Positions 8,238 through 17,234 of a stretch of 64,000 bases of DNA are shown here, in pieces. Within the stretch, counting starts at the first letter, position 1, and each line of letters starts with the position of its first letter. Origin of the DNA: Candidatus Berkelbacteria bacterium RIFCSPLOWO2_01_FULL_50_28 (GTDB taxonomy: Bacteria > Patescibacteria > UBA1384 > 2-12-FULL-50-11); NCBI GenBank assembly GCA_001774395.1, contig MEZX01000002.1, positions 401,000 through 464,999 of the forward strand. Direction: 5' to 3'. The notes beneath the pieces are model-generated. The model worked only from the letters and a program-made list of their open reading frames with translations, searched no databases and was not told where the DNA came from. The position numbers and the translations under genes were made by a program.

Positions 8238-11061
8238 CGGTGACGATACAAGAGGAACCGCTCGACTCATTTCCTGTCGTGTCAACCGACTTGACGGTAA
8301 ATTGATACGAACCCGCTGAGAGGGAGCTAATCGTGCTGCTATTGCCGGGTGCGGTAACTTCCACGGTGCTGTGCAGGTCAAGTGAGGGAAAGAGGAAAAC
8401 GTAGATTCGCAGCAGCTTTAAGTCGGCATCAGCTGGATTTACCCAAGACAGCGCGACGGCACCGCCGCCCAGTTGCGGCAGGCAAACTAAATTACTGACG
8501 TTACCCGGCGGCGTAGTATCGTTGCTAACTTTTATGGTGATGCTAGAGGTTGAGGTGGCGCCGGTTTTGCTGACGACCGTGGCGGTGATTGTGTGATCGC
8601 CGTTGGAGAGAGATGAGACGTTGTAGGAAACTCGGTACGGAGCGCTACTGTCACTGTTAATTCCCACCTGATCAACAGAGAAATCCACTCTCTTTACGCC
8701 GCTTGGGGCTGAGGCACTTGCTCTAATAGATATTGCCCCGGAAACTGTTTGCCCGTTACTGGGCGCCGTAATGCTAACGGAGGGCTGGCTACTACCAGCT
8801 CGGCAGTTTGCTGTGGGCGGCGGGTTATTGAAACCGTGGCTTCGTGCCCAGGCTAATACCGGTCCTTCCCAATTGGGGTAATCTGGACGTTCGGAGCGAA
8901 TGCTAACGAATGTTTTCATTCTAGCCAAGCTATCGGGAATCGAACTGTCAGCCAGCAAGCCGTTCTCTTTGCAAACTCGCAATCGCAGGTGAACGTTGTC
9001 GTTTTCAGTCGGGATCTGCCAGCTAGCAAAAATATCTTTTACCCGTTCGCTACCGTCTACTGGCAGACGGTTGGAAAGTCGATCAACAACGACATCTCTG
9101 ATTCCAGACGGCCGGGTGAAGTTCTTCACAGGCAGTCCTTTGTGGACTTTGGCCATGTAATCGTGCCAGATTGGGGCCGCCGCTAGGGATCCGCCAAAAT
9201 TATTCATCGGGGTGTTGTCGTTATTACCAGCCCAAACGCCGGTGACGATTTGCGGCGTATAGCCAATAGTCCAGGCATCACGATACTCATCGGTGGTTCC
9301 GGTTTTTGTGGCGGCGGGTCGTCCGGGGAGGGTGAGGTTGCCTATAGAGAAGGCAAAAACGGGCATTTTGGCGTCCACGTCGCTAAGGATGCTGGTAATT
9401 TCATAAGCGATTTGCGGGTCGAGAACCTGACGTCCGGCGCGAGGATTCTCGTGCGAGTAAAGTTCTTTGCCCTTAGTGTCGGTGATCTTCAAGATGGGGG
9501 TGTTGGGCATCAGGACGCCTTGGTTAGCAAAAACGCCGTAGGCCGTAGTCAGGTCGACTAGCTTAACTTCGCCGCCGCCCAGCACCAGCGACAATCCGTA
9601 GCGATCTCGGTCGTTCAAAGTAGTAATCCCCATATCGTGGGCAGTCTCGAGAGCTTTATCAACCCCGATGAGGGAGAGGACTTTGACGGCGGGGATATTC
9701 AACGAGTTGCCGAGGGCTTTGCGGATAGAAATTGGCCCCCGAAAGCCGCCGTCGTAGTTTTGGGGAACGTACGAACCGAAATCTGTGCGTAGATCGAAAA
9801 GGTTAGAAGATGGGCTGAACTTTTCTTTAAACGCCGTGGCGTAAACGATCGGCTTGAAACTACTACCTGGCTGCCGGTCGGCCGTGGTGACGTTAAAGGC
9901 GCCGAACTGTTTTTGGAAATAGTCGACTGAGCCGACCATCGCTAGAATCTCACCTCGTTTCGGATCGATGCTTACCAAACCGGCGTTGGACGCTCCGCCC
10001 AGAGCAAGGTTCGGTTTGGATCGAGCCACAGCCGCTTCAGCAGCTAACTGTTTTTCCAAATCCAAGGTGGTAACAACTGTCAATCCGCCCTCTTCCACGC
10101 GTTGCTCGGCTAGTTGAGCGTCGCCCAGCTCTTCGGTGAAATACTTAACGAGCCACTCTTTAACGTAGAGGACAAAGTGCGGCGCGGTAATATCATCGCG
10201 CTTGGGGCCAACTTTAATTTTTGAGGCAGTGGCAGATTTTGCTTCTTTGTCGTTAATGTACCCTTGCTCGAGCATCAAGCCGATTATGTAGTTACGCCTG
10301 GCGAGTAGAGCATCGACATTTGAGCCGTAGGGCGACAGTGTCGTTGGGGCCTGCGGCAACGAGGCGAGCGTCGCCGCCTCGGCGATAGTCAGTTTGGCCG
10401 CACTTTTTCCAAAGTATGAACGAGCGGCCGCCTCGATACCGTAATTATTACCGCCGTACGGAATCTCATTCAAGTACATCGTCAGGATCTCGTCTTTGCT
10501 ATAAAGGGCTTCCAGCTCGACGGCGAGAATCGCCTCTTTCGCCTTGCGGACCAGGCTGTGCTGGCTGGAGAGAAGGGCGTTTTTCACAAACTGCTGGGTG
10601 ATGGTTGAGCCGCCACCGCGTCGGCCGCCAAAGACGACTGCTCGGGCGACGCCGCGTAGATAAATACCGTGGTGTTTGTAAAAATCTTTATCTTCAATAG
10701 CGATGGTAGCTTCGCGGACTACCTCCGGTATATCTTTGCTCTCGATGATGATGCGCTTCTTCTCGCCCGATATGGTGTAAAGCGGTTTCATATTGCGATC
10801 AAACAGGCGTGTTGAACCGGCCGAAGCAAGGTTACGGATTTTGCCTGGGGTCGGCAGGTCTTTAGCAAACCACGCAAAGAGGAATACGACAAAGAGAATG
10901 AACAGCCCGAACGCCCAGAGAGTGAATCTCAGTGCCCGACGCCAGGTGATTTTTGGTCGGCGTCGATTAAAAAGACGACGCTGTAGGCGTTTGATATCTA
11001 ACGGGTTAGCAAAAGGGCTGCGAAATTTCGGTAAAGGCCAGGATAGTTTTATTTTTGCCAT
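8230..11061 (-). CDS. Bifunctional class A penicillin-binding protein with C-terminal Ig-like and fibronectin-III-like domains
   Basis: A 943-residue peptidoglycan glycosyltransferase/transpeptidase. Basic cytoplasmic tail, transmembrane helix about 44-65, GT51 domain with EDKDFYKHHG (123-132) and GGSTITQQ (150-157), then a transpeptidase domain with catalytic S400-x-x-K403, SLN (453-455) and KTG (586-588). Two extra modules follow: an Ig-like domain (about 758-845) and a fibronectin-III-like domain (about 848-943). These probably reach into the wall or outside the cell. It is transcribed divergently from tyrS from an overlapping promoter region. Confidence 0.93.
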   Translation of the reverse strand: MAKIKLSWPLPKFRSPFANPLDIKRLQRRLFNRRRPKITWRRALRFTLWAFGLFILFVVFLFAWFAKDLPTPGKIRNLASAGSTRLFDRNMKPLYTISGEKKRIIIESKDIPEVVREATIAIEDKDFYKHHGIYLRGVARAVVFGGRRGGGSTITQQFVKNALLSSQHSLVRKAKEAILAVELEALYSKDEILTMYLNEIPYGGNNYGIEAAARSYFGKSAAKLTIAEAATLASLPQAPTTLSPYGSNVDALLARRNYIIGLMLEQGYINDKEAKSATASKIKVGPKRDDITAPHFVLYVKEWLVKYFTEELGDAQLAEQRVEEGGLTVVTTLDLEKQLAAEAAVARSKPNLALGGASNAGLVSIDPKRGEILAMVGSVDYFQKQFGAFNVTTADRQPGSSFKPIVYATAFKEKFSPSSNLFDLRTDFGSYVPQNYDGGFRGPISIRKALGNSLNIPAVKVLSLIGVDKALETAHDMGITTLNDRDRYGLSLVLGGGEVKLVDLTTAYGVFANQGVLMPNTPILKITDTKGKELYSHENPRAGRQVLDPQIAYEITSILSDVDAKMPVFAFSIGNLTLPGRPAATKTGTTDEYRDAWTIGYTPQIVTGVWAGNNDNTPMNNFGGSLAAAPIWHDYMAKVHKGLPVKNFTRPSGIRDVVVDRLSNRLPVDGSERVKDIFASWQIPTENDNVHLRLRVCKENGLLADSSIPDSLARMKTFVSIRSERPDYPNWEGPVLAWARSHGFNNPPPTANCRAGSSQPSVSITAPSNGQTVSGAISIRASASAPSGVKRVDFSVDQVGINSDSSAPYRVSYNVSSLSNGDHTITATVVSKTGATSTSSITIKVSNDTTPPGNVSNLVCLPQLGGGAVALSWVNPADADLKLLRIYVFLFPSLDLHSTVEVTAPGNSSTISSLSAGSYQFTVKSVDTTGNESSGSSCIVTVT

Positions 11062-11067
11062 AATCTT

Positions 11068-11096
11068 TAGACTGATCTATTGTACAAAGATATAAT
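11068..11096 (+). promoter_or_regulatory. tyrS promoter, near-leaderless
   Basis: TAGACT at 11068-11073, a 17-base spacer and a perfect TATAAT at 11091-11096. The ATG of tyrS at 11107 is ten bases past the -10 box, so the predicted transcript starts within a few bases of the start codon. Confidence 0.75.
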
Positions 11097-11107
11097 GGGT
11101 GTAGCAA
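11079..11107 (-). promoter_or_regulatory. Promoter of the penicillin-binding protein gene
   Basis: On the minus strand TTGCTA (11107-11102), 17 bases, TACAAT (11084-11079); predicted leader about 13-17 bases. It overlaps the divergent tyrS promoter, so the two polymerases would compete for the same 40 bases. Confidence 0.55.
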
Positions 11108-12279
11108 TGAAGGAGTTAACACGAGATTTGTTATCGGTTGGGGTCGCAGAGCTTATCGATAAGACGAGCCTGGCAAAACGTTTAGCGAGCGGCAAGAAAT
11201 TGATCGTTAAGTTTGGCGTCGATCCGACCAAACCCGACCTTCACTTCGGTCACGCGCTCAATCTTCACAAGCTACGACAGTTCCAAGAGCTTGGCCACGA
11301 GACGATCCTACTGATCGGTGATTTTACGACTAAAATCGGTGACCCTTCCGGTCGCAATAGCGCCCGACCAATTTTGACCGATCGTGAGATTAAATCCAAT
11401 CTCAAAACCTATATTGAGCAAGCTAAACTAATTATTGATCCTAAAAAGACGAAGATTCGCTTTAACTCAGAGTGGCTCTCTAAGTACTCTTACGCTGATT
11501 TTATTCAAGTGGCCATGCAAATTAGCGTTCAAACACTGCTCGAGCGAGAGGATTTTTCCGCTAGGATGACAGGCGGTCACTCCTTGGCACTTCATGAGCT
11601 TTTTTACCCAGTTACTCAGGCCATCGACTCGGTGGTCATGAAGGCCGATGTGGAGATCGGTGGCTGGGATCAGCGTCTAAATATGCTGATGGGTCGTGAA
11701 CTCCAGAAAAAGTCTGGCCAATTGCCTCAAGAAGTTGTGGCGATGAAAGCCTTGATTGGCTTAGACGGTGAGCAAAAGATGAGCAAATCTCTGGGTAATT
11801 ACGTGGGGTTAGCCGAATCACCAGATCAAATGTTTGGCAAACTAATGAGTATTCCCGATAATCTTACGGACCAATACGCAGATTTAGTAGCATTTCTCGA
11901 TCCAAACGAAATTAAAACCCTTCCAGAGCATCCACGAGACCGCAAACAGGAAGTTGCTAAGAAGATTATCGAACGTTATCATGGCGTCTCGGCGGCCAAC
12001 CAAGCAGCGGAATCATTTAAAGAAACGTTCCAAAATCGCCGGGTGACCGATAATATCGCCGCCGAGCAGAGTTATAGCGAAGGAAAGGTGGCATTGATTC
12101 AAGCGGTTGTTGACGCAGTTGGGTGTAGCCGTTCGCACGCGGTGCGGTTAGTAGAGCAGGGGGCGATTGAATTAGATGGCGAGCGTCAGACAAGCCCAAC
12201 CGAACAAATCGAACTCAGTAAGCAACGGTTGCTGAAGGTTGGTAAGCACACTTTTCGCCGCCTATCACGCCGACGTTAA
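11107..12279 (+). CDS. tyrS: Tyrosyl-tRNA synthetase
   Basis: Class I aminoacyl-tRNA synthetase of 390 residues that charges tRNA-Tyr, a tRNA encoded in this window at 19.5 kb. HIGH-type motif HFGH at 46-49, KMSKS at 224-228, and a C-terminal S4-like RNA-binding domain from about residue 330. The ATG at 11107 is preferred to an in-frame ATG at 11095 or TTG at 11080, because the -10 box TATAAT (11091-11096) would overlap those. No Shine-Dalgarno site is visible, consistent with a near-leaderless mRNA. Confidence 0.95.
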   Translation: MKELTRDLLSVGVAELIDKTSLAKRLASGKKLIVKFGVDPTKPDLHFGHALNLHKLRQFQELGHETILLIGDFTTKIGDPSGRNSARPILTDREIKSNLKTYIEQAKLIIDPKKTKIRFNSEWLSKYSYADFIQVAMQISVQTLLEREDFSARMTGGHSLALHELFYPVTQAIDSVVMKADVEIGGWDQRLNMLMGRELQKKSGQLPQEVVAMKALIGLDGEQKMSKSLGNYVGLAESPDQMFGKLMSIPDNLTDQYADLVAFLDPNEIKTLPEHPRDRKQEVAKKIIERYHGVSAANQAAESFKETFQNRRVTDNIAAEQSYSEGKVALIQAVVDAVGCSRSHAVRLVEQGAIELDGERQTSPTEQIELSKQRLLKVGKHTFRRLSRRR

Positions 12280-12314
12280 TTGCTTAATTCGGCTAATTTT
12301 TCCACAATATAAAT

Positions 12315-12854
12315 ATGAAGAAAGGTTTTACTCTTTTAGAGGCGTTGGTGGTGGTGGCTATAATTGGCATCTTAGCCAGCTTATCGATGTATGTATTTAC
12401 TCAGGCCAGACGCGCCGCGCGCGATACGATCAGGAAATCTGATCTGACGTCGTTAAGTATTGCCTTTCGGGCTCGGCACGACGTCAAAACTTGCGATGAC
12501 TTAAGCGACATCGGTTACTATCCTGGCCGGCCGATATTTGGTGGCAACCTCTCCCAGTGGCTACCGGTGACCGATCTTACCAACAACGTCAACGACTGCG
12601 GCGCTTTTAGCGAATTTATGACCACAATTCCGACCGATCCTACCCAAGGCGCAACCCATCCCTACGTCTTTAACCTATCTCAACAGCCACCAACAGGTGT
12701 AATTAAAGCCAAACACTTTAGGATTACTGCTCGTCTGGAGAAGACGTCCTCTTCCCAAGAGCTCGACGATTTTGCTAGAATGAGTACGATTTGGGTCAGT
12801 ACCTACGGCGGCGTGTCTTACCCGGAAGGGTATAATTTCGTTATTGGCGACTAA
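12315..12854 (+). CDS. Type IV prepilin-like protein (isolated from the pilus locus)
   Basis: A 179-residue protein with a very short prepilin leader, MKKG, then the class III signal FTLLEALVVVAIIGILASL. Cleavage by a PilD-type peptidase is expected between Gly4 and Phe5, leaving the conserved Glu at mature position 5. The body contains two Cys residues (in TCDD and NDCG) that could form a disulfide. It lies 15 kb away from the main pilus operon, between tyrS and argS. No Shine-Dalgarno site is seen. Probably a minor pilin. Confidence 0.85.
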   Translation: MKKGFTLLEALVVVAIIGILASLSMYVFTQARRAARDTIRKSDLTSLSIAFRARHDVKTCDDLSDIGYYPGRPIFGGNLSQWLPVTDLTNNVNDCGAFSEFMTTIPTDPTQGATHPYVFNLSQQPPTGVIKAKHFRITARLEKTSSSQELDDFARMSTIWVSTYGGVSYPEGYNFVIGD

Positions 12855-12953
12855 CCGCTACCTAAGTCACCAGCAGTTGCATAATTATAGGAGTATTAGT
12901 AGAAGTAAAATGGGTTTTGAATTCGGAATATCGTTTGTGAATGGAGGTATGAG

Positions 12954-14552
12954 ATGATTTTTGGTGAGCTTCATCAAACTATACGTCAGGCGTATCGGAA
13001 AGCTTTTAGCGCCGAACCGCCACGTTTTGTAATTGAGCCGGCCCGTCACAAAATGTTCGGCGATTTTTCGTCGAACGTTGCCTTGCTCTGTGCTGCCCAA
13101 CAAGGCGGTTCGGCGGTAGCGATCGCTCAAAAAATAGTCCAAGAGCTAGAAGGCTCAAAAATTTTTCGTAACGTCTCGGTAACTACGCCAGGATTCATTA
13201 ATTTTACGATTACCGATAGCCATCTTTTGGAAGTAGTGGGCGAGATAATCCGTTATCCGGAAGCTTTTGGACGTAGTGATTTGGGCAAGGAAATTCGCGT
13301 CTTAATCGAGTTTGTCTCTGCTAATCCAACGGGTCCGCTGACGTTATCTAACGGACGGGAAGCGTTTGTTGGTGAAACAATTGCCCGAGTCCTGGAGCTC
13401 TACGGCTGTGCTGTGGCTCGCGAGTATTTCGTCAGCGATCGTGGCGACCAGATAACTTCTTTGGGGCACGCTGTGCTTAAAGACAAGCCATCAGAGTTTA
13501 AGGGTGCTTATATCAACGAACTATCTAAGCGGATTAAAGAAACCAAGCCAGACGAAGCGGGCGGCAAAGCCGCAGTGATGATTCTCGAGGAGTCGATAAA
13601 GCCCACGTTGAAAAAAGCTGGGATCGATTTTCGTCAGTTCTTTTCGGAAAGGTCACTTTACCAAACGGGGGTATTCAAGCGGACCCTAGAGCTACTGAAG
13701 GTTAAGGGGCTTGTTTACGAAGCCGAAGGAGCAACTTGGCTCTCAACAACCAGATACGGCGACAGCGAAGATCGGGTACTCATCTCGGCCGCTGGCGTGG
13801 AGACCTATTTTGCTTCTGACATTGCCTACCATTCCTTCAAACTGCAACGCGGTTACCACCGGCTGATAAATGTGTCGGGCGTCGAGGGCGCAACTTTTAG
13901 CAAGCAGTTGAATTTAGTGCTTGAGGGAGTTCTTCGAGGGGAGTACACCTGGGGTGGCCAAGTTGATTGGGCAATCACACAGCCGGTGAGCTTGGTGCAA
14001 AAGGGCCAAGCGGTCAAGCCGTCAAAACTTACCGGAACATATCTGACCCTACAAGAGGTTATCGAGGCGGTGGGATTAGATGTGGCGCGGTTTTTCTTAA
14101 TCAGTCGCGATATCACGACGCCGCTAGAAATCGACCTAGACGTCGCGAAATCAAATTCGTTAAGCAACCCGGTATTTTATCTTCAATACGCTTACGCTCG
14201 CATATCTTCAATCTTCCGTGAGTACTCAAAAAATGGAGAGTTTGCCGTTCCCGAAACAATTGTCCTGACGCATCCAATTGAGCGACAGCTGTTACTGAGA
14301 ATTTTGCAGTTTCCCGATTTAGTGGAAGAAGTTGTTGGAGATCTCATGGTGCACAAGTTGGCCAACTACGCCACCTTGCTGGCAACCGATCTCCACTCGT
14401 TCTATGAGAATTTGAAGATTGTCGGTGAACGGCCGGAGGTGACGCTGTCGCGTTTGGCAATCCTGAAGGCATCAAGTATTACGCTGAAGCGGGTGTTGGA
14501 TCTTACCGGCATTAGCGCTCCATCGCGGATGATGCGCTCTCCTAAAGCTTGA
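12954..14552 (+). CDS. argS: Arginyl-tRNA synthetase with altered HIGH and KMSKS motifs
   Basis: Class I synthetase of 532 residues with the N-terminal Add-1 domain, catalytic core and DALR anticodon-binding domain. Identification rests on SANPTGPL (122-129), EYFVSDRGDQI and the DALR region. The signature after PTGPL, normally HxGH, reads TLSN (130-133). The KMSKR-type loop reads KPSKL (355-359). Such variants may be typical of this lineage, because the gene is otherwise intact. Strong Shine-Dalgarno GGAGG at 12943-12947. The 3' end overlaps the convergent gene by 11 bases. Confidence 0.9.
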   Translation: MIFGELHQTIRQAYRKAFSAEPPRFVIEPARHKMFGDFSSNVALLCAAQQGGSAVAIAQKIVQELEGSKIFRNVSVTTPGFINFTITDSHLLEVVGEIIRYPEAFGRSDLGKEIRVLIEFVSANPTGPLTLSNGREAFVGETIARVLELYGCAVAREYFVSDRGDQITSLGHAVLKDKPSEFKGAYINELSKRIKETKPDEAGGKAAVMILEESIKPTLKKAGIDFRQFFSERSLYQTGVFKRTLELLKVKGLVYEAEGATWLSTTRYGDSEDRVLISAAGVETYFASDIAYHSFKLQRGYHRLINVSGVEGATFSKQLNLVLEGVLRGEYTWGGQVDWAITQPVSLVQKGQAVKPSKLTGTYLTLQEVIEAVGLDVARFFLISRDITTPLEIDLDVAKSNSLSNPVFYLQYAYARISSIFREYSKNGEFAVPETIVLTHPIERQLLLRILQFPDLVEEVVGDLMVHKLANYATLLATDLHSFYENLKIVGERPEVTLSRLAILKASSITLKRVLDLTGISAPSRMMRSPKA

Positions 14553-16383
14553 AGTTAAAACTGAACAGTTGTTTATCGCTGGTGAACCAAAGCGTACTAT
14601 TGGCTTTCCACGCAATCTCGTCGATCGGCTCGTCGAGGGCAAGATAGAATGTTTTGATAATTTTGTTGTGGCGCAGAACCAGAATTGTCCTCCCGTTACT
14701 GACATAAATATCGGTCGTGGTTTGGTCGGCCGTCAGACGTGATCTTGATGAGGCGTTTTTTATTTTGGCGTTGACGCTTCCGGATTGATTGTAGCGAAAG
14801 CTCTTTATACTGCCCGATTGTTCGAGGACGATCACCTCCCCGTTTATTGCCCAAGCAACGATCTTTTTCAGACCTAGCGTTGAGGCGTTCGAATATGAAG
14901 TGAGCGTATTCAAACTCTTAATGAATTTCGCGGCTTTGAAGATATTGCCGGTCGGAACGTCCAGTAGGTATAAATTGTCGGCAAAATTCAACAGTAACTT
15001 TTTTCCATTTGGCACACTCTGCGGCATCAACAAGGCGCGCGGCGTGATAGATTTTTTCTTCTTTAACCAAACGTTGCCGCTACTGTCGCCGAGAACCAGA
15101 TCCTCGCCAAACCAGACAGCGCTCGTGCCACCGGTGATGTTTCGATTAAGCTCAATTTTTGCTAACAGTTTGTCTTTGTAACGCCAGACCGTTCCGCTTT
15201 GATCGATTAAAGTTAGTTGATCTTTTGTGGCACTCAATGAAACTGCGCTCGACGCCAGCTCGGCGGTCGGATCGCCTGGCTCAATCAAGGTGATTTTTGC
15301 TTCCGCCAGGGCCTTACTGAGCGACTTTTTTTCTACCTGGTCCAGTTTTTCGTAGCCAGCGACGGAGAAACGCTTCTCGAAATCTACTAAGCGACTTTCT
15401 TTTGGACTATCTTGAGTAAAATCCAACAGGGTCTTGGGCGCAGGACCGGTATCCAGACTTTTCTTCAATCGTTTTTCAACGAGTACTACCCCAAAGATGA
15501 TAGCTACGACGAGGGCTAGGGCTGGTAGGGCAGTGAACCACTTCCAACCCAGGCGCAGACGAATGGACGGAGTCTTGGGCGGTCGGATTGTGCCCACTTT
15601 TAGCCAGTAACGACGAGTTATCGGTTCGGCCCGATGCAAGAGAAGCCGTAGTTTAGCCAGTATGGGCGAAATTTTGAAAGAAATTGGGGGGATTCGTAAC
15701 TGTTTTGAAGCTTGTCGAACAACCGGCAGAAAAGATCGCTGATCTGGATTATTACTCGGAGAGAGTAGACAGCCCGATACCAACTCAAAGGAGCTGACAG
15801 GGAGGCTCTCTAGTCCAGCGAGTAAGGCGTCAGTGTTGCCGGAAGGGCGCCAAACCGAAGCGGGCAATTCGTCTATGAGGTCCTCTAAGTCTTGGGACCC
15901 AACAATTAGCCAGTCATCTTTGATAATTTTACCGCTGGAGATAGCGGTGAACTGGATTTTCCGCTTAGAAGTTGGCTTGAAAATTACATTTACTTTGCCA
16001 TCGCGACAGAGCAGCGCTCGGCATTCCCCGGCGGCGGAAAAGTGGACAGTTTCGCCCTCCAAGACAGCCACAAAAATTGACAGCTCGGCGTCGGGCTTGT
16101 TGGCCAAACTATCAAGAAGCCCGTTCGCCGATTTGAGTGCGGTCTCAAAACGGGTGGAGCTCGACAGACCTTCGTTGCGTGAAAGATCGGTTTCGATCTT
16201 GTGGATAGCGGCCGCCACTTCTTCTCTCTCAGCCAACGGCAAGCCGACAATATCGAGGTAAGTGATCAAACCTCTCATAACCGTTGTTCGGGGAATTATT
16301 TCAACTTTTGCTACGACCGTTCTGTCGTTAGAGCCGGTCGGGCCGGGAAGCAAGATAAAGCTGTAGGGGAGTTGTTGATGCAT
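14542..16383 (-). CDS. PP2C-like domain protein with one membrane helix and a propeller-like extracellular part
   Basis: 613 residues, function unknown. Residues about 20-200 resemble a PPM/PP2C-type phosphatase fold (FVAVLEGETVHFSAAGECRALLCRDG near 104-129), but I cannot see the full set of metal-binding aspartates. A basic stretch leads to one transmembrane helix at 282-303. Residues from about 350 repeat short blocks such as DQSGTVWRYKDK, DSSGNVWLKKK and EQSGSIKSFRY, suggesting a beta-propeller outside the membrane. This resembles a sensor with inverted kinase/phosphatase logic. Convergent with argS; upstream lies tRNA-Pro. Confidence 0.6.
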   Translation of the reverse strand: MHQQLPYSFILLPGPTGSNDRTVVAKVEIIPRTTVMRGLITYLDIVGLPLAEREEVAAAIHKIETDLSRNEGLSSSTRFETALKSANGLLDSLANKPDAELSIFVAVLEGETVHFSAAGECRALLCRDGKVNVIFKPTSKRKIQFTAISSGKIIKDDWLIVGSQDLEDLIDELPASVWRPSGNTDALLAGLESLPVSSFELVSGCLLSPSNNPDQRSFLPVVRQASKQLRIPPISFKISPILAKLRLLLHRAEPITRRYWLKVGTIRPPKTPSIRLRLGWKWFTALPALALVVAIIFGVVLVEKRLKKSLDTGPAPKTLLDFTQDSPKESRLVDFEKRFSVAGYEKLDQVEKKSLSKALAEAKITLIEPGDPTAELASSAVSLSATKDQLTLIDQSGTVWRYKDKLLAKIELNRNITGGTSAVWFGEDLVLGDSSGNVWLKKKKSITPRALLMPQSVPNGKKLLLNFADNLYLLDVPTGNIFKAAKFIKSLNTLTSYSNASTLGLKKIVAWAINGEVIVLEQSGSIKSFRYNQSGSVNAKIKNASSRSRLTADQTTTDIYVSNGRTILVLRHNKIIKTFYLALDEPIDEIAWKANSTLWFTSDKQLFSFNFKL

Positions 16384-16434
16384 AGAAACTTCTTAGTTCC
16401 TTTTAACACACTTACCCTTTCTAAGTAAAAATTG

Positions 16435-16507
16435 TCGGGGTGGCGGGACTTGAACCCACGGTCTCATGACCCCCAGCCATGCGCTTTACCAACTAAGCTA
16501 CACCCCG
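16435..16507 (-). tRNA. tRNA-Pro(GGG)
   Basis: Seven-base acceptor stem CGGGGTG/CACCCCG, T-arm GGGTTCAAGTC, D-arm TAGCTTAGTTGGTA, and anticodon loop CTGGGGG giving anticodon GGG. Discriminator A; CCA is not encoded. Confidence 0.95.
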
Positions 16508-16552
16508 ATAAGTGTTAATTTTAGCTTTTGCCCGGGTTAAAACAAGTCAGCG

Positions 16553-17185
16553 CTATATTGAAAGAAAAAGTCGCGTCAGATACTCGGTTGCCGAGAGGAG
16601 ATAATTTCCAAGAAAACCGATGACCAGGAAGATTGCCGCAAACAGAAAAAGGGGATTGGAGGCCAGCGCGTAATAGAGCCTCTCACTCATAAAAAGCCGC
16701 AAGATCCTCGAGCCGTCTAGCGGCGGAATGGGCAGAAGGTTGAAAAACATCAGGAAGAGATTGATCGAGATAGCAATAACTAGCATCCCCACGCCAACGT
16801 CTGGCAGATGAGTAAATTTTAATACTAGTGCTAGGAGAAGGGCAAAGATGAAATTACTCATCGGACCGGCGATAGCCGTTTGCAAACCGTGCCAGCGCGG
16901 GTTTTCGAAGTTCGACTCGTTAATTGGCACCGGCTTGCCCCAACCAAAAATAGGCAGCGTTGCCAGCCCGAGGGTATTGAGGGCAATTAAAACAACAAGG
17001 ATTGTTGTGCCGATCGGATCCCAGTGGGCAGCTGGATTAATAGTTAGCCGCCCTTCATGTTTAGCTGTCGGGTCGCCAAACAAGTTGGCAATAAAAGCGT
17101 GAGCGAATTCATGAACAGACAAACTTATTAAGATTATCGCAATCAGCACGACCGTAAGTAACAGGCTGGACCCTTGAATAGCCAT
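16553..17185 (-). CDS. Site-2-protease-family zinc metalloprotease (M50)
   Basis: A 210-residue intramembrane protease. The zinc motif HEFAH is at 25-29 and the third zinc ligand is in NLLPIPPLDGSRIL near residue 160. Four to five hydrophobic segments, no PDZ domain, so the short YwhC/RseP-like class. The start at 17185 (MAIQG) is preferred to one at 17215, because TATACT lies 7 bases upstream with TTGAAT 16 bases further up. A leaderless transcript divergent from rpmB is implied. Its substrate cannot be inferred. Confidence 0.88.
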   Translation of the reverse strand: MAIQGSSLLLTVVLIAIILISLSVHEFAHAFIANLFGDPTAKHEGRLTINPAAHWDPIGTTILVVLIALNTLGLATLPIFGWGKPVPINESNFENPRWHGLQTAIAGPMSNFIFALLLALVLKFTHLPDVGVGMLVIAISINLFLMFFNLLPIPPLDGSRILRLFMSERLYYALASNPLFLFAAIFLVIGFLGNYLLSATEYLTRLFLSI

Positions 17186-17202
17186 ATTTTTCAGTATATG
17201 AT
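17174..17202 (+). promoter_or_regulatory. Promoter of rpmB
   Basis: TTGAAT (17174-17179), 17 bases, TATGAT (17197-17202); leader of about 25 bases to the rpmB ATG at 17235. The -35 lies inside the coding start of the divergent M50 gene. Confidence 0.65.
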
Positions 17203-17220
17203 TAATCAGTCGCAATTCAA
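17193..17220 (-). promoter_or_regulatory. Promoter of the M50 protease gene
   Basis: Minus strand TTGAAT (17220-17215), 16 bases, TATACT (17198-17193), 7 bases to ATG. The -10 box overlaps the -10 box of the rpmB promoter on the other strand. Confidence 0.7.
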
Positions 17221-17234
17221 GGCGATATTAAACA

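Noticed and set aside
11080..11106. Upstream TTG or ATG starts of tyrS
   Set aside because: They lie upstream of or inside the TATAAT box, so the mRNA should not include them.
13853..14167. Other long shadow frames opposite argS and similar genes
   Set aside because: Codon pattern and protein signatures are in the opposite strand; no independent start or family signal.
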